In this document: one piece after another, positions 1-5,376 of the stretch
Layout of the letters: the number at the start of each line of letters is the position of its first letter
How positions within the stretch are numbered: the first letter of the stretch is position 1
Source of the DNA: Methylovulum sp.
GTDB taxonomy: Bacteria; Pseudomonadota; Gammaproteobacteria; Methylococcales; Methylomonadaceae
Direction of reading: 5' to 3'
Assembly (NCBI GenBank): GCA_028713595.1
Contig: JAQTNZ010000222.1
Span: 1 to 5,376, forward strand
DNA: 5,376 bases
Translations under genes and position numbers: made by a program
The notes under the pieces: model-generated
The model's database searches: none
What the model was told of the DNA's origin: nothing
Seen by the model: only the letters and a program-made list of their open reading frames with translations

Positions 1-375
1 AAGGATGCTGTCGGTCAGGCGCACCCCGTAGTCATCAGCGAAGCTGGAACGGAAAGTCGATAGGGGCAGGACATTGTGCAAACCCTCGCTGGTGCAAAAG
101 CGGCATTGGGCAAAAGGCAGGTCGGCGGACACCAACAACACCACGGTATTGGCAAAATGGGCGGCTTTTTGGTTGAACATACGCGCAGAAGCGGCGCAAG
201 TGGGGGTGTCTAAGCTAGGCACGATGTTCAATACTTTATTTTTACCCGCGTAAGTCGCTAAGGTCACGTCCTTTAATTTGCCGTTGACCAGGGTGAACGC
301 AGGGGCGGCGGAGCCGATAGCGGGCAGATCGCCATTAGTGTGCAGGGGTTTACCTTGGAAGCTGAGGGTTGCCAT
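1..375 (-). CDS. tpx: Thiol peroxidase Tpx (atypical 2-Cys peroxiredoxin), 3' end cut off by window edge
   Basis: Reading the minus strand from the ATG at 375-373 gives 125 uninterrupted residues beginning [20 protein letters not shown], with no stop before the window edge. The family is recognisable from PSLDTPTC (residues 53-60), which holds the peroxidatic Cys60 and the supporting Thr57, and from SADLPFAQ (83-90) followed by RFC with the resolving Cys94. These match Cys61 and Cys95 of the 168-residue E. coli protein, so about 43 residues are missing, including the region of the conserved active-site arginine. Tpx reduces hydrogen peroxide and alkyl hydroperoxides using thioredoxin and acts in the periplasm or cytoplasm depending on the species; no signal peptide is visible here. 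An extra Cys91 creates a CRFC motif at the resolving site. It lies 110 bases beyond der on the same strand and probably has its own promoter. No strong Shine-Dalgarno sequence precedes the ATG. Confidence 0.95.
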   Translation of the reverse strand, partial: MATLSFQGKPLHTNGDLPAIGSAAPAFTLVNGKLKDVTLATYAGKNKVLNIVPSLDTPTCAASARMFNQKAAHFANTVVLLVSADLPFAQCRFCTSEGLHNVLPLSTFRSSFADDYGVRLTDSIL

Positions 376-424
376 GTGTGTGGGGTTTACTTATGGTTTA
401 TGGATGGGGTAAGGTTTACCAATA

Positions 425-437
425 CTATAGATTATAG
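425..437 (-). promoter_or_regulatory. Candidate sigma70 -10 element upstream of tpx, within a small dyad
   Basis: On the minus strand the der-tpx gap contains a perfect TATAAT (positions 436-431), about 55 bases before the tpx ATG, a normal distance for a short leader. It is embedded in a perfect short dyad, CTATA-ATC-TATAG (437-425). No good TTGACA-like hexamer sits 16-18 bases upstream, so the -35 is weak or an activator may be needed; an activator would fit a peroxide-response gene but is inference. I see no intrinsic terminator between the der stop and this site, so read-through from der is also possible. Confidence 0.4.
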
Positions 438-485
438 CGATGTAGGCTTTTGGGGCTGTACCCTTGCGTTTGTATAATTATCGGC

Positions 486-1901
486 TTAAGGACTTTTCTG
501 CTTATTCTTAACCCGCCGCAATAGTTTTTCGCGACGTTGCACTTGCCAATCCACTTGCTTGCTTTTATGGATATTGGGTTTGCTGAAAGGGTTAGCCGGG
601 GATTTAAACTCCAAGCGTATCGGCGTACCGGACAATTTCAATTGCTCACGGTAATAGTTGGTCAGATAGCGTTTATAGGAAATCGGCAGGGCATCGGTTT
701 GGACACCGTGGATAATGACAATCGGTGGGTTACGGCCGCCTTGGTGGGCATATTTGAGCTTAATGCGGCGGTTGTTGATCATCGGTGGCTGGTGCGCATC
801 GGTGGCTTCTTTTAAGATGCGGGTCAGCACCGGCGTTGACATGTTAATCATCGCCGAGTCGTATAGGCTATTGACGACATCGAACAATTTGCCGACCCCG
901 CTGCCGTGCAGGGCAGAAATCGGGTGTTTTTCGGCAAATTCCATAAACGACAATTTTACTTCCAATTGCCGTTTGATGGTTTCTTTTTGCTGGGCATCCA
1001 AGCCATCCCATTTATTCAGGCCGATAATCATGGCGCGTCCGGCTTCAATAATCAATCCTAGCAAATGCGCGTCCTGGTCGGTCACGCCTTCGCTGGCATC
1101 AATCAAGTAAATTACGACATGGGCTTTTTCAATCGCTTGCAGGGATTTGATGACGCTGAATTTTTCGATGGTTTCGGCAATTTTGGAGCGTCTGCGCATG
1201 CCGGCGGTATCTATTAGGGTGAATTGCTTGCCATTGCGCTCGAAAGGGATGTAAATACTGTCGCGGGTAGTGCCCGGTTGGTCATAGACAATGACCCGCT
1301 CTTCGCCAAGCAGACGGTTGACCAAGGTGGATTTGCCGACATTGGGGCGGCCAACCACGGCAATGCCTACGCCTTTACGCTCGCCCTCATCATCAACCAA
1401 GGCCGATGCTGGGGGCAGCAATTGGTTGATACGCTCCAGCAATTCCGGCACCCCCCGCCCGTGCGAGGCGGCGATTTGCGAAGGCTCGCCCAAGGCTAGG
1501 GAGTAAAAGTCGCTGGCGGCGAGGGTGGCATCCAAGCCATCGACCTTATTAGTCACTAAGATAATGGGCTTGGCCATTTTTCTTAGGGTTTCGGCAATAG
1601 CTTTGTCGGACGCGCTCAGGCCTTCCCGCGCATCGACCATAAACAACACCACATCGGCTTCTTCTAGGGCGATTTGCACTTGTTTTCTGGAAAAGCTTTC
1701 AATGCCTTCGGCATCATCGGCGATACCGCCGGTGTCCACGACCAAGCATGGGCGGATGCCGTGCTTGACCCGCCCATATTGGCGGTCACGGGTAAGGCCT
1801 GGAAAATCCGCCACCAAAGCTTCGCGGCTGCGGGTCAGATAATTGAATAGGGTGGATTTGCCGACATTAGGCCGACCGACTAGGGCAATGACAGGTAACA
1901 T
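486..1901 (-). CDS. der: Ribosome-assembly GTPase Der (EngA)
   Basis: This 471-residue protein has two tandem Era-like GTPase domains and a C-terminal KH-like domain, the architecture unique to Der, which is needed for late maturation of the 50S ribosomal subunit. Domain 1 shows G1 GRPNVGKST (9-17), G3 DTGG (56-59) and G4 NKVD (118-121). Domain 2 shows G1 GRPNVGKST (184-192), G3 DTAG (231-234) and G4 NKWD (296-299). An acidic and basic linker (about 164-177) joins them. The KH-like domain spans roughly 350-440, and the basic tail ending KNKQKSP is typical for RNA contact. All nucleotide-binding motifs are intact, so both domains should be active. Length is close to the roughly 490 residues of E. 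coli Der. The ATG lies two bases after the bamB stop with no clear Shine-Dalgarno sequence, which suggests translational coupling to bamB. It is the last gene of the hisS-yfgM-bamB-der block. Confidence 0.98.
   Translation of the reverse strand: MLPVIALVGRPNVGKSTLFNYLTRSREALVADFPGLTRDRQYGRVKHGIRPCLVVDTGGIADDAEGIESFSRKQVQIALEEADVVLFMVDAREGLSASDKAIAETLRKMAKPIILVTNKVDGLDATLAASDFYSLALGEPSQIAASHGRGVPELLERINQLLPPASALVDDEGERKGVGIAVVGRPNVGKSTLVNRLLGEERVIVYDQPGTTRDSIYIPFERNGKQFTLIDTAGMRRRSKIAETIEKFSVIKSLQAIEKAHVVIYLIDASEGVTDQDAHLLGLIIEAGRAMIIGLNKWDGLDAQQKETIKRQLEVKLSFMEFAEKHPISALHGSGVGKLFDVVNSLYDSAMINMSTPVLTRILKEATDAHQPPMINNRRIKLKYAHQGGRNPPIVIIHGVQTDALPISYKRYLTNYYREQLKLSGTPIRLEFKSPANPFSKPNIHKSKQVDWQVQRREKLLRRVKNKQKSP
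1326..1343. repeat. Direct repeat copy A (Walker A of Der GTPase domain 2)
   Basis: Eighteen bases here are identical to positions 1851-1868, 525 bases away in the same frame of der. They encode the core of the P-loop of the second GTPase domain. The conserved amino acids explain part of the identity, but the synonymous positions match as well. Confidence 0.85.
1851..1868. repeat. Direct repeat copy B (Walker A of Der GTPase domain 1)
   Basis: This is the partner of the 18-base exact repeat at 1326-1343 and encodes the P-loop core of the first GTPase domain. The match ends at the flanking bases on both sides. Confidence 0.85.
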
Positions 1902-1903
1902 AA

Positions 1904-3091
1904 TTATTCAATGGTTAAAGCGGCAAGTGTGCCGTCTTTGGCGTAGACGTAAACAATATTGTCCACGACCACAGGTTTAGCTTCGATAGGGCTGTCCGAG
2001 ATTTGCACCCGTGCCATCTGATGGCCGTCGGCAATGCTTAACCAATGGACATAGCCCTGAAAATCACCGACCACGACATAATGGCCGTAAACGGCGGGTG
2101 CTGAGGTGCGCCGTTGGTGCAAATCTTTTTGCCGCCACAGTGAGGCCCCGCTGTGCAAATCCAATTGCCAGATGTCGCTCTCGGTGTCGGACAAGTATAA
2201 ATACCGCCAATCGTTGCTTAAGCCGGTATAAGAGGAAACGTTTTCATTACGCCAGACCACTTCGCCATCGGTTGCGGAAATGGCGCTGACCCCGCCATGA
2301 AAGCCCGCGACATAGACAATGCCCGCCGCTTCCAGCGGATCGGTGTCCAAGTCCACTAACCTGTCCACTTCGGAACGGCCTGTGGGGACAACGATACTGC
2401 TTTCCCAGATATAACGCCCGTCTTTTAATTGCAAGGCCATCAATTTGCCGTTGTCATAACCGCTGATGACCTTATCTTCGACCACTACCGGTGTTGCGGT
2501 GCCGCGTATGCTCAAGGGTGGGACGCTGACTTCGTAACTCCACAGCTTGGCACCGGTGGTTTCGTTAATGGCGGTGACTTTGCCGTCAGTGGTATGGACG
2601 ATGACAACGCCATTGGCGATGGCGGGCACTGCCAGCACCTCGCTGGTGACTTTGGCTTTCCAGCGTTCCGTGCCGATGTCGGCATTTAAGGCGACCACTT
2701 CGGCATCGCTGGTGCCTAAAATGGCGCTGTTGTTGCCTGTACCTGGCCCTGCGGAAAATGGCAGCCCGGTTTTAACTTCCCATAGTTCTTTGCCGGTCAG
2801 CAAATCGCGGGCTTGGACACGTCCCCTATGGTCGGCGGCGATAATCCGCGCATTACCGATGGCTGGCACCAGCTTTAAGGTTTGTTCATCGGCGCCCACG
2901 CCCACGGATTCTTTCCAGCGCACTTGGATTTTGATTTCCTGGGTATATTCCACCAAGGCTTTGGGCGGGTCGGCATTGTCTTCCCCGCCGGTAAAGTAAT
3001 CGCTAATACCCGAAAAGGATTCGCCCACAGTGTCCCAAGCGGCACAACCGGACAGGCCCACACATAGCAGTAGCAGCGTAAATAAGCGCAT
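1904..3091 (-). CDS. bamB: Outer-membrane beta-barrel assembly lipoprotein BamB
   Basis: This 395-residue protein (E. coli BamB is 392) is the eight-bladed beta-propeller lipoprotein of the BAM complex, which folds beta-barrel proteins into the outer membrane. A short hydrophobic signal ends in the lipobox LSGC (13-16), so Cys16 should be lipidated; Ala17 at +2 favours sorting to the outer membrane. PQQ-type propeller repeats recur as hydrophobic strands followed by a TG or DG turn and LW, RW or IW, for example around residues 99-104, 139-144, 179-184, 224-229 and 275-280. The BamA-contacting loops described for E. coli are recognisable: PLSIRG (192-197, matching the Leu/Leu/Arg site) and DRLVDLDTDP (243-252, with Asp247 and Asp249 matching the two required aspartates). 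The ATG shares one base with the yfgM stop, and a GGAAAA-type ribosome binding site (3106-3101) lies nine bases upstream. It is followed two bases later by der. Confidence 0.97.
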   Translation of the reverse strand: MRLFTLLLLCVGLSGCAAWDTVGESFSGISDYFTGGEDNADPPKALVEYTQEIKIQVRWKESVGVGADEQTLKLVPAIGNARIIAADHRGRVQARDLLTGKELWEVKTGLPFSAGPGTGNNSAILGTSDAEVVALNADIGTERWKAKVTSEVLAVPAIANGVVIVHTTDGKVTAINETTGAKLWSYEVSVPPLSIRGTATPVVVEDKVISGYDNGKLMALQLKDGRYIWESSIVVPTGRSEVDRLVDLDTDPLEAAGIVYVAGFHGGVSAISATDGEVVWRNENVSSYTGLSNDWRYLYLSDTESDIWQLDLHSGASLWRQKDLHQRRTSAPAVYGHYVVVGDFQGYVHWLSIADGHQMARVQISDSPIEAKPVVVDNIVYVYAKDGTLAALTIE

Positions 3092-3738
3092 TATTTTTTA
3101 TTTTCCAGCTTTTCAGGGGCGGTCAAATCGTCAATTTTCATTTGCAATAACGGCGATTGCTGGCCGTTATGGACGGCGCTTTGATACGAGGTACGCGCTT
3201 GGTCGGGGCGGTTCAGGGCGACATAGATGTCACCGACCAGCTCGTCGTATTGGGCGGAAAAACTGGCCGATTTGGCCGGATCAATATCATTGATTAATTT
3301 TAACGCCGCTTCGTATTCTTTATTGGCCATCAACAAATGCACCAAACGGATTTTGGCGATGTTCGCCACTTCCTTATTGGCGGCCAGCGCCACTTTTTCA
3401 AGAATGTGTTTGGCACCGGCCAAATCACCTTGCTCGGTCTTGGTTTTGGCTTCGGTCAGTTCACTGAACAGGGTGTAATCGCTGCCGCCAAAGCGGCTTT
3501 CCATTTGTTCGGTCAGTTTGATGACCGACTCTTTTTGGTCGGCCATAGCGGCTTTGACCAATTGCCCGTATAAGTTGGCGGCTTGTTCGGTTTGCATCCG
3601 TTGATAAGTCTGCCAGTAATTCCAGCCTAAAATGACCGCAATGCCTAAGCCTAAGCCGATCAGGGTCGCTTGGCCATTTTCTTTCCACCAGGCTTTTAGG
3701 GCCGCGAGCTGTTCTTCTTCTGTTTCGTAAATTTCCAC
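3091..3738 (-). CDS. yfgM: Inner-membrane TPR-like chaperone/translocon partner YfgM (ancillary SecYEG subunit)
   Basis: The 215-residue product matches the YfgM family (E. coli 206 residues). Its N-terminus, MEIYETEEEQ, closely resembles the E. coli start, and this fixes the initiation codon as the GTG at 3738-3736 although no ATG is present there. A short cytosolic segment with the WWKENG stretch (17-22) leads into one transmembrane helix (about 24-40), then a helical periplasmic domain of TPR-like repeats (about 50-195), for example GDLAGAKHILEKVA and EYEAALKLI. In E. coli YfgM binds the SecYEG-associated PpiD and helps hand secreted proteins to periplasmic chaperones; I infer the same role here. 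The stop overlaps the bamB ATG by one base, so the two are probably coupled. No convincing promoter with both hexamers is visible in the 140-base gap upstream, so transcription may come from hisS read-through. Confidence 0.93.
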   Translation of the reverse strand: MEIYETEEEQLAALKAWWKENGQATLIGLGLGIAVILGWNYWQTYQRMQTEQAANLYGQLVKAAMADQKESVIKLTEQMESRFGGSDYTLFSELTEAKTKTEQGDLAGAKHILEKVALAANKEVANIAKIRLVHLLMANKEYEAALKLINDIDPAKSASFSAQYDELVGDIYVALNRPDQARTSYQSAVHNGQQSPLLQMKIDDLTAPEKLENKK

Positions 3739-3742
3739 GATG

Positions 3743-3750
3743 TCTCTCTT
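3743..3750 (-). promoter_or_regulatory. Ribosome binding site supporting the GTG start of yfgM
   Basis: On the minus strand AAGAGAGA lies four bases before the GTG at 3738; taking AAGAG as the core, the spacing is seven bases. Together with the family-typical MEIYE N-terminus this decides the start. Confidence 0.6.
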
Positions 3751-3790
3751 GTGCGCTTGATTTTAAAGATTTGCCAATGTGTTTGCCGTT

Positions 3791-3824
3791 TGTCCAGTTA
3801 TGGCCGTTCCGTGGCCATTGGACA
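3791..3824. repeat. Imperfect inverted repeat in the hisS-yfgM gap
   Basis: TGTCCA-GTT-ATGGCC (3791-3805) is the reverse complement of GGCCAT-TGGACA (3813-3824) apart from a three-base bulge (GTT, 3797-3799), with a seven-base loop. Twelve base pairs can form in RNA from either strand. No T-run follows on the minus strand, so it is not a classical intrinsic terminator. It could be an RNA stability or processing element between hisS and yfgM, or part of a dispersed repeat together with the palindrome at 3843-3863. Confidence 0.7.
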
Positions 3825-3842
3825 CCTTATTTTCAGGCATCA

Positions 3843-3863
3843 AGACGTTGCCGTGCAACGTCT
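3843..3863. repeat. Perfect palindromic hairpin just downstream of hisS
   Basis: AGACGTTGC (3843-3851) and GCAACGTCT (3855-3863) are exact reverse complements around a three-base loop; one further G-U pair can form in minus-strand RNA. It starts 15 bases after the hisS stop codon. The minus-strand bases after it (TTGATGCCTG) contain no T-run, so an intrinsic terminator is unlikely. The short, perfect, GC-containing design resembles dispersed REP-like or small palindromic intergenic repeats; I recall closely similar AGACGTTGC...GCAACGTCT palindromes recurring in several bacterial genomes, but cannot verify that here. Confidence 0.8.
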
Positions 3864-3878
3864 CTACAGGGCTTGCCG

Positions 3879-5159
3879 TTACCGTGCCAACAGGTAGTGT
3901 TTTAAAAATTCAATGGCTTGCGCTTGCGGCAAAGTTTGCTGGCCTTGTTCGTTGCGCAGCGCTTTTAGGCTGACTTCGCCTCGGCTGGCTTCATCATCGC
4001 CAATAATGACGGCATAATCGGCCCCGCTTTTGTCGGCTTTTTTAAATTGGCTTTTAAAGCTACCACCATCCGCATTCATTTGTAACCTTAAGTTCGGCAA
4101 GGCGGTCCGTAAAGCTTCGGCAAAACGCAGGCCGACCCGTTCGGCTTCGCCGCCCACCCGCACCATATAGGCATCCACGGGCTTGCTTAACGGCAGGTCA
4201 GGCAAGTTTTCCATCAAGGCCAACAAACGCTCCATGCCCATCGCAAAACCAACGGCAAAATTAGGCTTGCCGCCCAATTGCTCAATCAGGCTGTCATAAC
4301 GGCCTCCGGCACATACCGTGCCTTGTGAGCCAAGTTCCGTGGTCACCCATTCAAATACGGTTTTGCTGTAATAGTCCAAGCCCCGTACCAAACGGGTGTT
4401 GATGCTATAAGGGATATCCAGCTCCGCCAAGATACGGGTGATGGCATCAAAGTGCTGGCGGCTGTCATCACCTAAGTAGGCCATCAATTCCGGCGCGTTG
4501 GCGACCACCGCTTGCATCGTTGGATTTTTGGTGTCGAGTATGCGCAAGGGGTTAGTGTACAAGCGGCGTTGGCTATCTTCGTCCAATACGTCCAGATGTT
4601 GCTGAAAATACGCCACCAACGCTTCACGGTAAACGATACGCTCTTCAATCGTGCCTAAGGAATTCAGTTGCAGATGGACTTTATCTCGGATACCTAAACG
4701 TTTCCATAAACGATCCATCAGTATAATCAATTCGGCATCAATATCGGGGGCGGCCATGCCATAGGTTTCTACACCCAATTGGATAAACTGGCGGTAACGC
4801 CCTTTTTGCGGGCGCTCATGACGGTACATCGGGCCGCTATACCATAACCTATGTACCGTGCCGTTGAGCAAGCTATGCTCAAGGCAGGCGCGTAGGCAGC
4901 CTGCCGTACCCTCAGGGCGCAAGGTCAGGGAGTCGCCGTTGCGGTCATCAAAGGTATACATTTCTTTTTCGACAATATCGGTGACTTCACCGATAGAGCG
5001 TTTGAACAGCTCGGTCTTTTCGACGATGGGCAAGCGGATTTCGCTATAGCCATAAGAGGCCAGCACTTGCCGGATAATCGTTTCTGCATATTGCCAAAGC
5101 GGGGTTTGTTCAGGAAGCACATCGTGCATCCCGCGTATTGCTTGTATCGTGTTTGCCAT
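3879..5159 (-). CDS. hisS: Histidine-tRNA ligase (HisRS)
   Basis: The 426-residue protein (E. coli 424) is a complete class II aminoacyl-tRNA synthetase that charges tRNA-His in the cytoplasm. The N-terminal IRGMHDVLP (8-16) is typical. Motif 2 appears as TLRPEGT (79-85) with the following loop [14 protein letters not shown] (112-125). The HisRS-specific histidine-binding signatures are LVRGLDYY (257-264) and AGGRYD (284-289). Motif 3 is GFAMGMER (304-311). The anticodon-binding domain runs from about residue 328 to the end. No key residue is missing. The ATG lies 18 bases after the pilW stop, with no clear Shine-Dalgarno sequence; that gap and a hairpin over the pilW stop suggest co-transcription and perhaps coupling. 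The usual upstream neighbours rodZ and ispG are absent. Downstream is a 140-base gap with two inverted repeats, then yfgM. Confidence 0.98.
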   Translation of the reverse strand: MANTIQAIRGMHDVLPEQTPLWQYAETIIRQVLASYGYSEIRLPIVEKTELFKRSIGEVTDIVEKEMYTFDDRNGDSLTLRPEGTAGCLRACLEHSLLNGTVHRLWYSGPMYRHERPQKGRYRQFIQLGVETYGMAAPDIDAELIILMDRLWKRLGIRDKVHLQLNSLGTIEERIVYREALVAYFQQHLDVLDEDSQRRLYTNPLRILDTKNPTMQAVVANAPELMAYLGDDSRQHFDAITRILAELDIPYSINTRLVRGLDYYSKTVFEWVTTELGSQGTVCAGGRYDSLIEQLGGKPNFAVGFAMGMERLLALMENLPDLPLSKPVDAYMVRVGGEAERVGLRFAEALRTALPNLRLQMNADGGSFKSQFKKADKSGADYAVIIGDDEASRGEVSLKALRNEQGQQTLPQAQAIEFLKHYLLAR

Positions 5160-5172
5160 GTCGGGTTAATGT

Positions 5173-5190
5173 GCCTGTTATTGCACAGGC
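5173..5190. other. Small stem-loop over the pilW stop codon, pilW-hisS junction
   Basis: GCCTGT (5173-5178) and ACAGGC (5185-5190) are exact reverse complements around a six-base loop. In minus-strand RNA the pilW TAA falls at the loop and the edge of the stem, 14 bases before the hisS ATG. It might influence translation of hisS, but a six-pair stem partly in coding sequence can easily arise by chance. Confidence 0.4.
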
Positions 5191-5376
5191 TCGGCTTTTT
5201 TAGCTTCATCGGAAAGCGGGAAGCGTTCCAACAACAAATTTTTATATTCTTGCTCCAGCCCCGTATTGCCTAGGGCGCGTTCGGTTTGCATCCCATACCA
5301 CAAGGATGTGGGGGTATGGGGGGTGCTATTGAGATAGCGTTGTAAGTAACTTTTGGCGGGCCAGTATTCACGGTTT
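5178..5376 (-). CDS. pilW: Type IV pilus biogenesis TPR protein PilW/PilF, C-terminal end only
   Basis: Minus-strand translation from the right edge gives the last 65 codons before TAA (5180-5178). It begins NREYWPAKSYLQRYLNST and includes SLWYGMQTERALGNTGLEQEY, then LLLERFPLSDEAKKAEPVQ at the end. The pattern of a helix with LQRYL, a Pro/His/Thr-rich turn, SLW..(M/I).(T/I)ERALG and a closing L..RFP.S.EA is the C-terminal TPR region of PilW/PilF. In Pseudomonas and Neisseria relatives this is a TPR lipoprotein (about 250 residues) that helps the PilQ secretin reach the outer membrane and multimerise. The N-terminus, including any lipobox, lies outside the window, so the lipoprotein nature is inferred. 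The position just upstream of hisS fits the gammaproteobacterial order in which pilF precedes the rodZ-ispG-hisS genes. Confidence 0.85.
   Translation of the reverse strand, partial: NREYWPAKSYLQRYLNSTPHTPTSLWYGMQTERALGNTGLEQEYKNLLLERFPLSDEAKKAEPVQ

Noticed and set aside
537..1842. Several plus-strand open frames of 71-131 codons opposite der
   Set aside because: They are antisense shadows of der. Their translations show no domain or motif, and the minus-strand frame is a full, well-conserved Der protein.
2011..3293. Plus-strand open frames of 61-150 codons opposite bamB and yfgM
   Set aside because: They are low-complexity or motif-free translations created by the codon use of the genes on the other strand; none has a supporting ribosome site or family resemblance.
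3461..3688. Minus-strand 75-codon frame inside yfgM, and similar minus-strand frames inside bamB (2875-3063) and across the hisS start (4925-5209)
   Set aside because: They are out-of-frame readings of genuine genes on the same strand. The real frames carry the full family motifs.
3739..3790. Separate promoter for yfgM (TAAAAT as a -10)
   Set aside because: No acceptable -35 hexamer lies at a 16-18 base spacing, so I do not support a specific promoter.
3843..3863. Intrinsic terminator for hisS
   Set aside because: The hairpin is good, but no T-run follows on the minus strand. It is recorded as a palindromic repeat instead.
5173..5201. Plus-strand intrinsic terminator: the GCCTGT/ACAGGC hairpin followed by a run of six T
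   Set aside because: The T-run is five bases away from the stem, encodes lysines of pilW on the other strand, and no plus-strand gene precedes it.
1..5376. A novel defence, mobile or biosynthetic system
   Set aside because: All coding space is taken by recognisable housekeeping genes, there are no transposase, integrase, tRNA or CRISPR signs, and no gap exceeds 140 bases.

Overview
The window is a compact stretch of bacterial chromosome in which every supportable gene lies on the minus strand, so it reads biologically from right to left. From right to left it holds: the end of a type IV pilus TPR lipoprotein gene (pilW/pilF, partial), hisS, yfgM, bamB, der, and then the first three quarters of tpx, which runs off the left edge. 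The block hisS-yfgM-bamB-der is a classic gammaproteobacterial arrangement, and the protein sequences fit that class. Base composition is near 50% G+C by eye. The organism is most likely a free-living gammaproteobacterium. A methanotroph-type lineage (Methylococcales) is my guess from the general look of the proteins, not something the sequence proves.

Layout. Positions 5178-5376 carry the last 65 codons of pilW. Eighteen bases later comes hisS (3879-5159). A 140-base gap (3739-3878) follows, with two inverted repeats, and is the only sizeable break inside the cluster. Then yfgM (3091-3738, GTG start), bamB (1904-3091, sharing one base with the yfgM stop) and der (486-1901, two bases after bamB) are packed tightly enough to be one transcriptional and probably translationally coupled unit. 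A 110-base gap (376-485) separates der from tpx (1-375, 3' end missing) and contains a plausible promoter for tpx.

Function. hisS charges tRNA-His. YfgM is an inner-membrane, periplasm-facing TPR-like protein that partners the SecYEG translocon and periplasmic chaperones. BamB is a lipoprotein of the outer-membrane beta-barrel assembly complex. Der is the double GTPase needed for 50S ribosome maturation. The cluster therefore joins translation capacity to envelope protein export and assembly. PilW serves pilus secretin assembly, another outer-membrane task. Tpx is a peroxide-detoxifying peroxiredoxin and is probably a separate unit.

Novelty. I looked on both strands and between genes and found no mobile element, CRISPR array, RNA gene or unknown system. 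This is an ordinary housekeeping region. The points worth a second look are small: pilW directly abuts hisS where rodZ and ispG usually intervene, a near-perfect palindrome lies behind hisS, Tpx carries an extra cysteine forming CxxC with its resolving cysteine, and an exact 18-base repeat underlies the two Walker A motifs of der.
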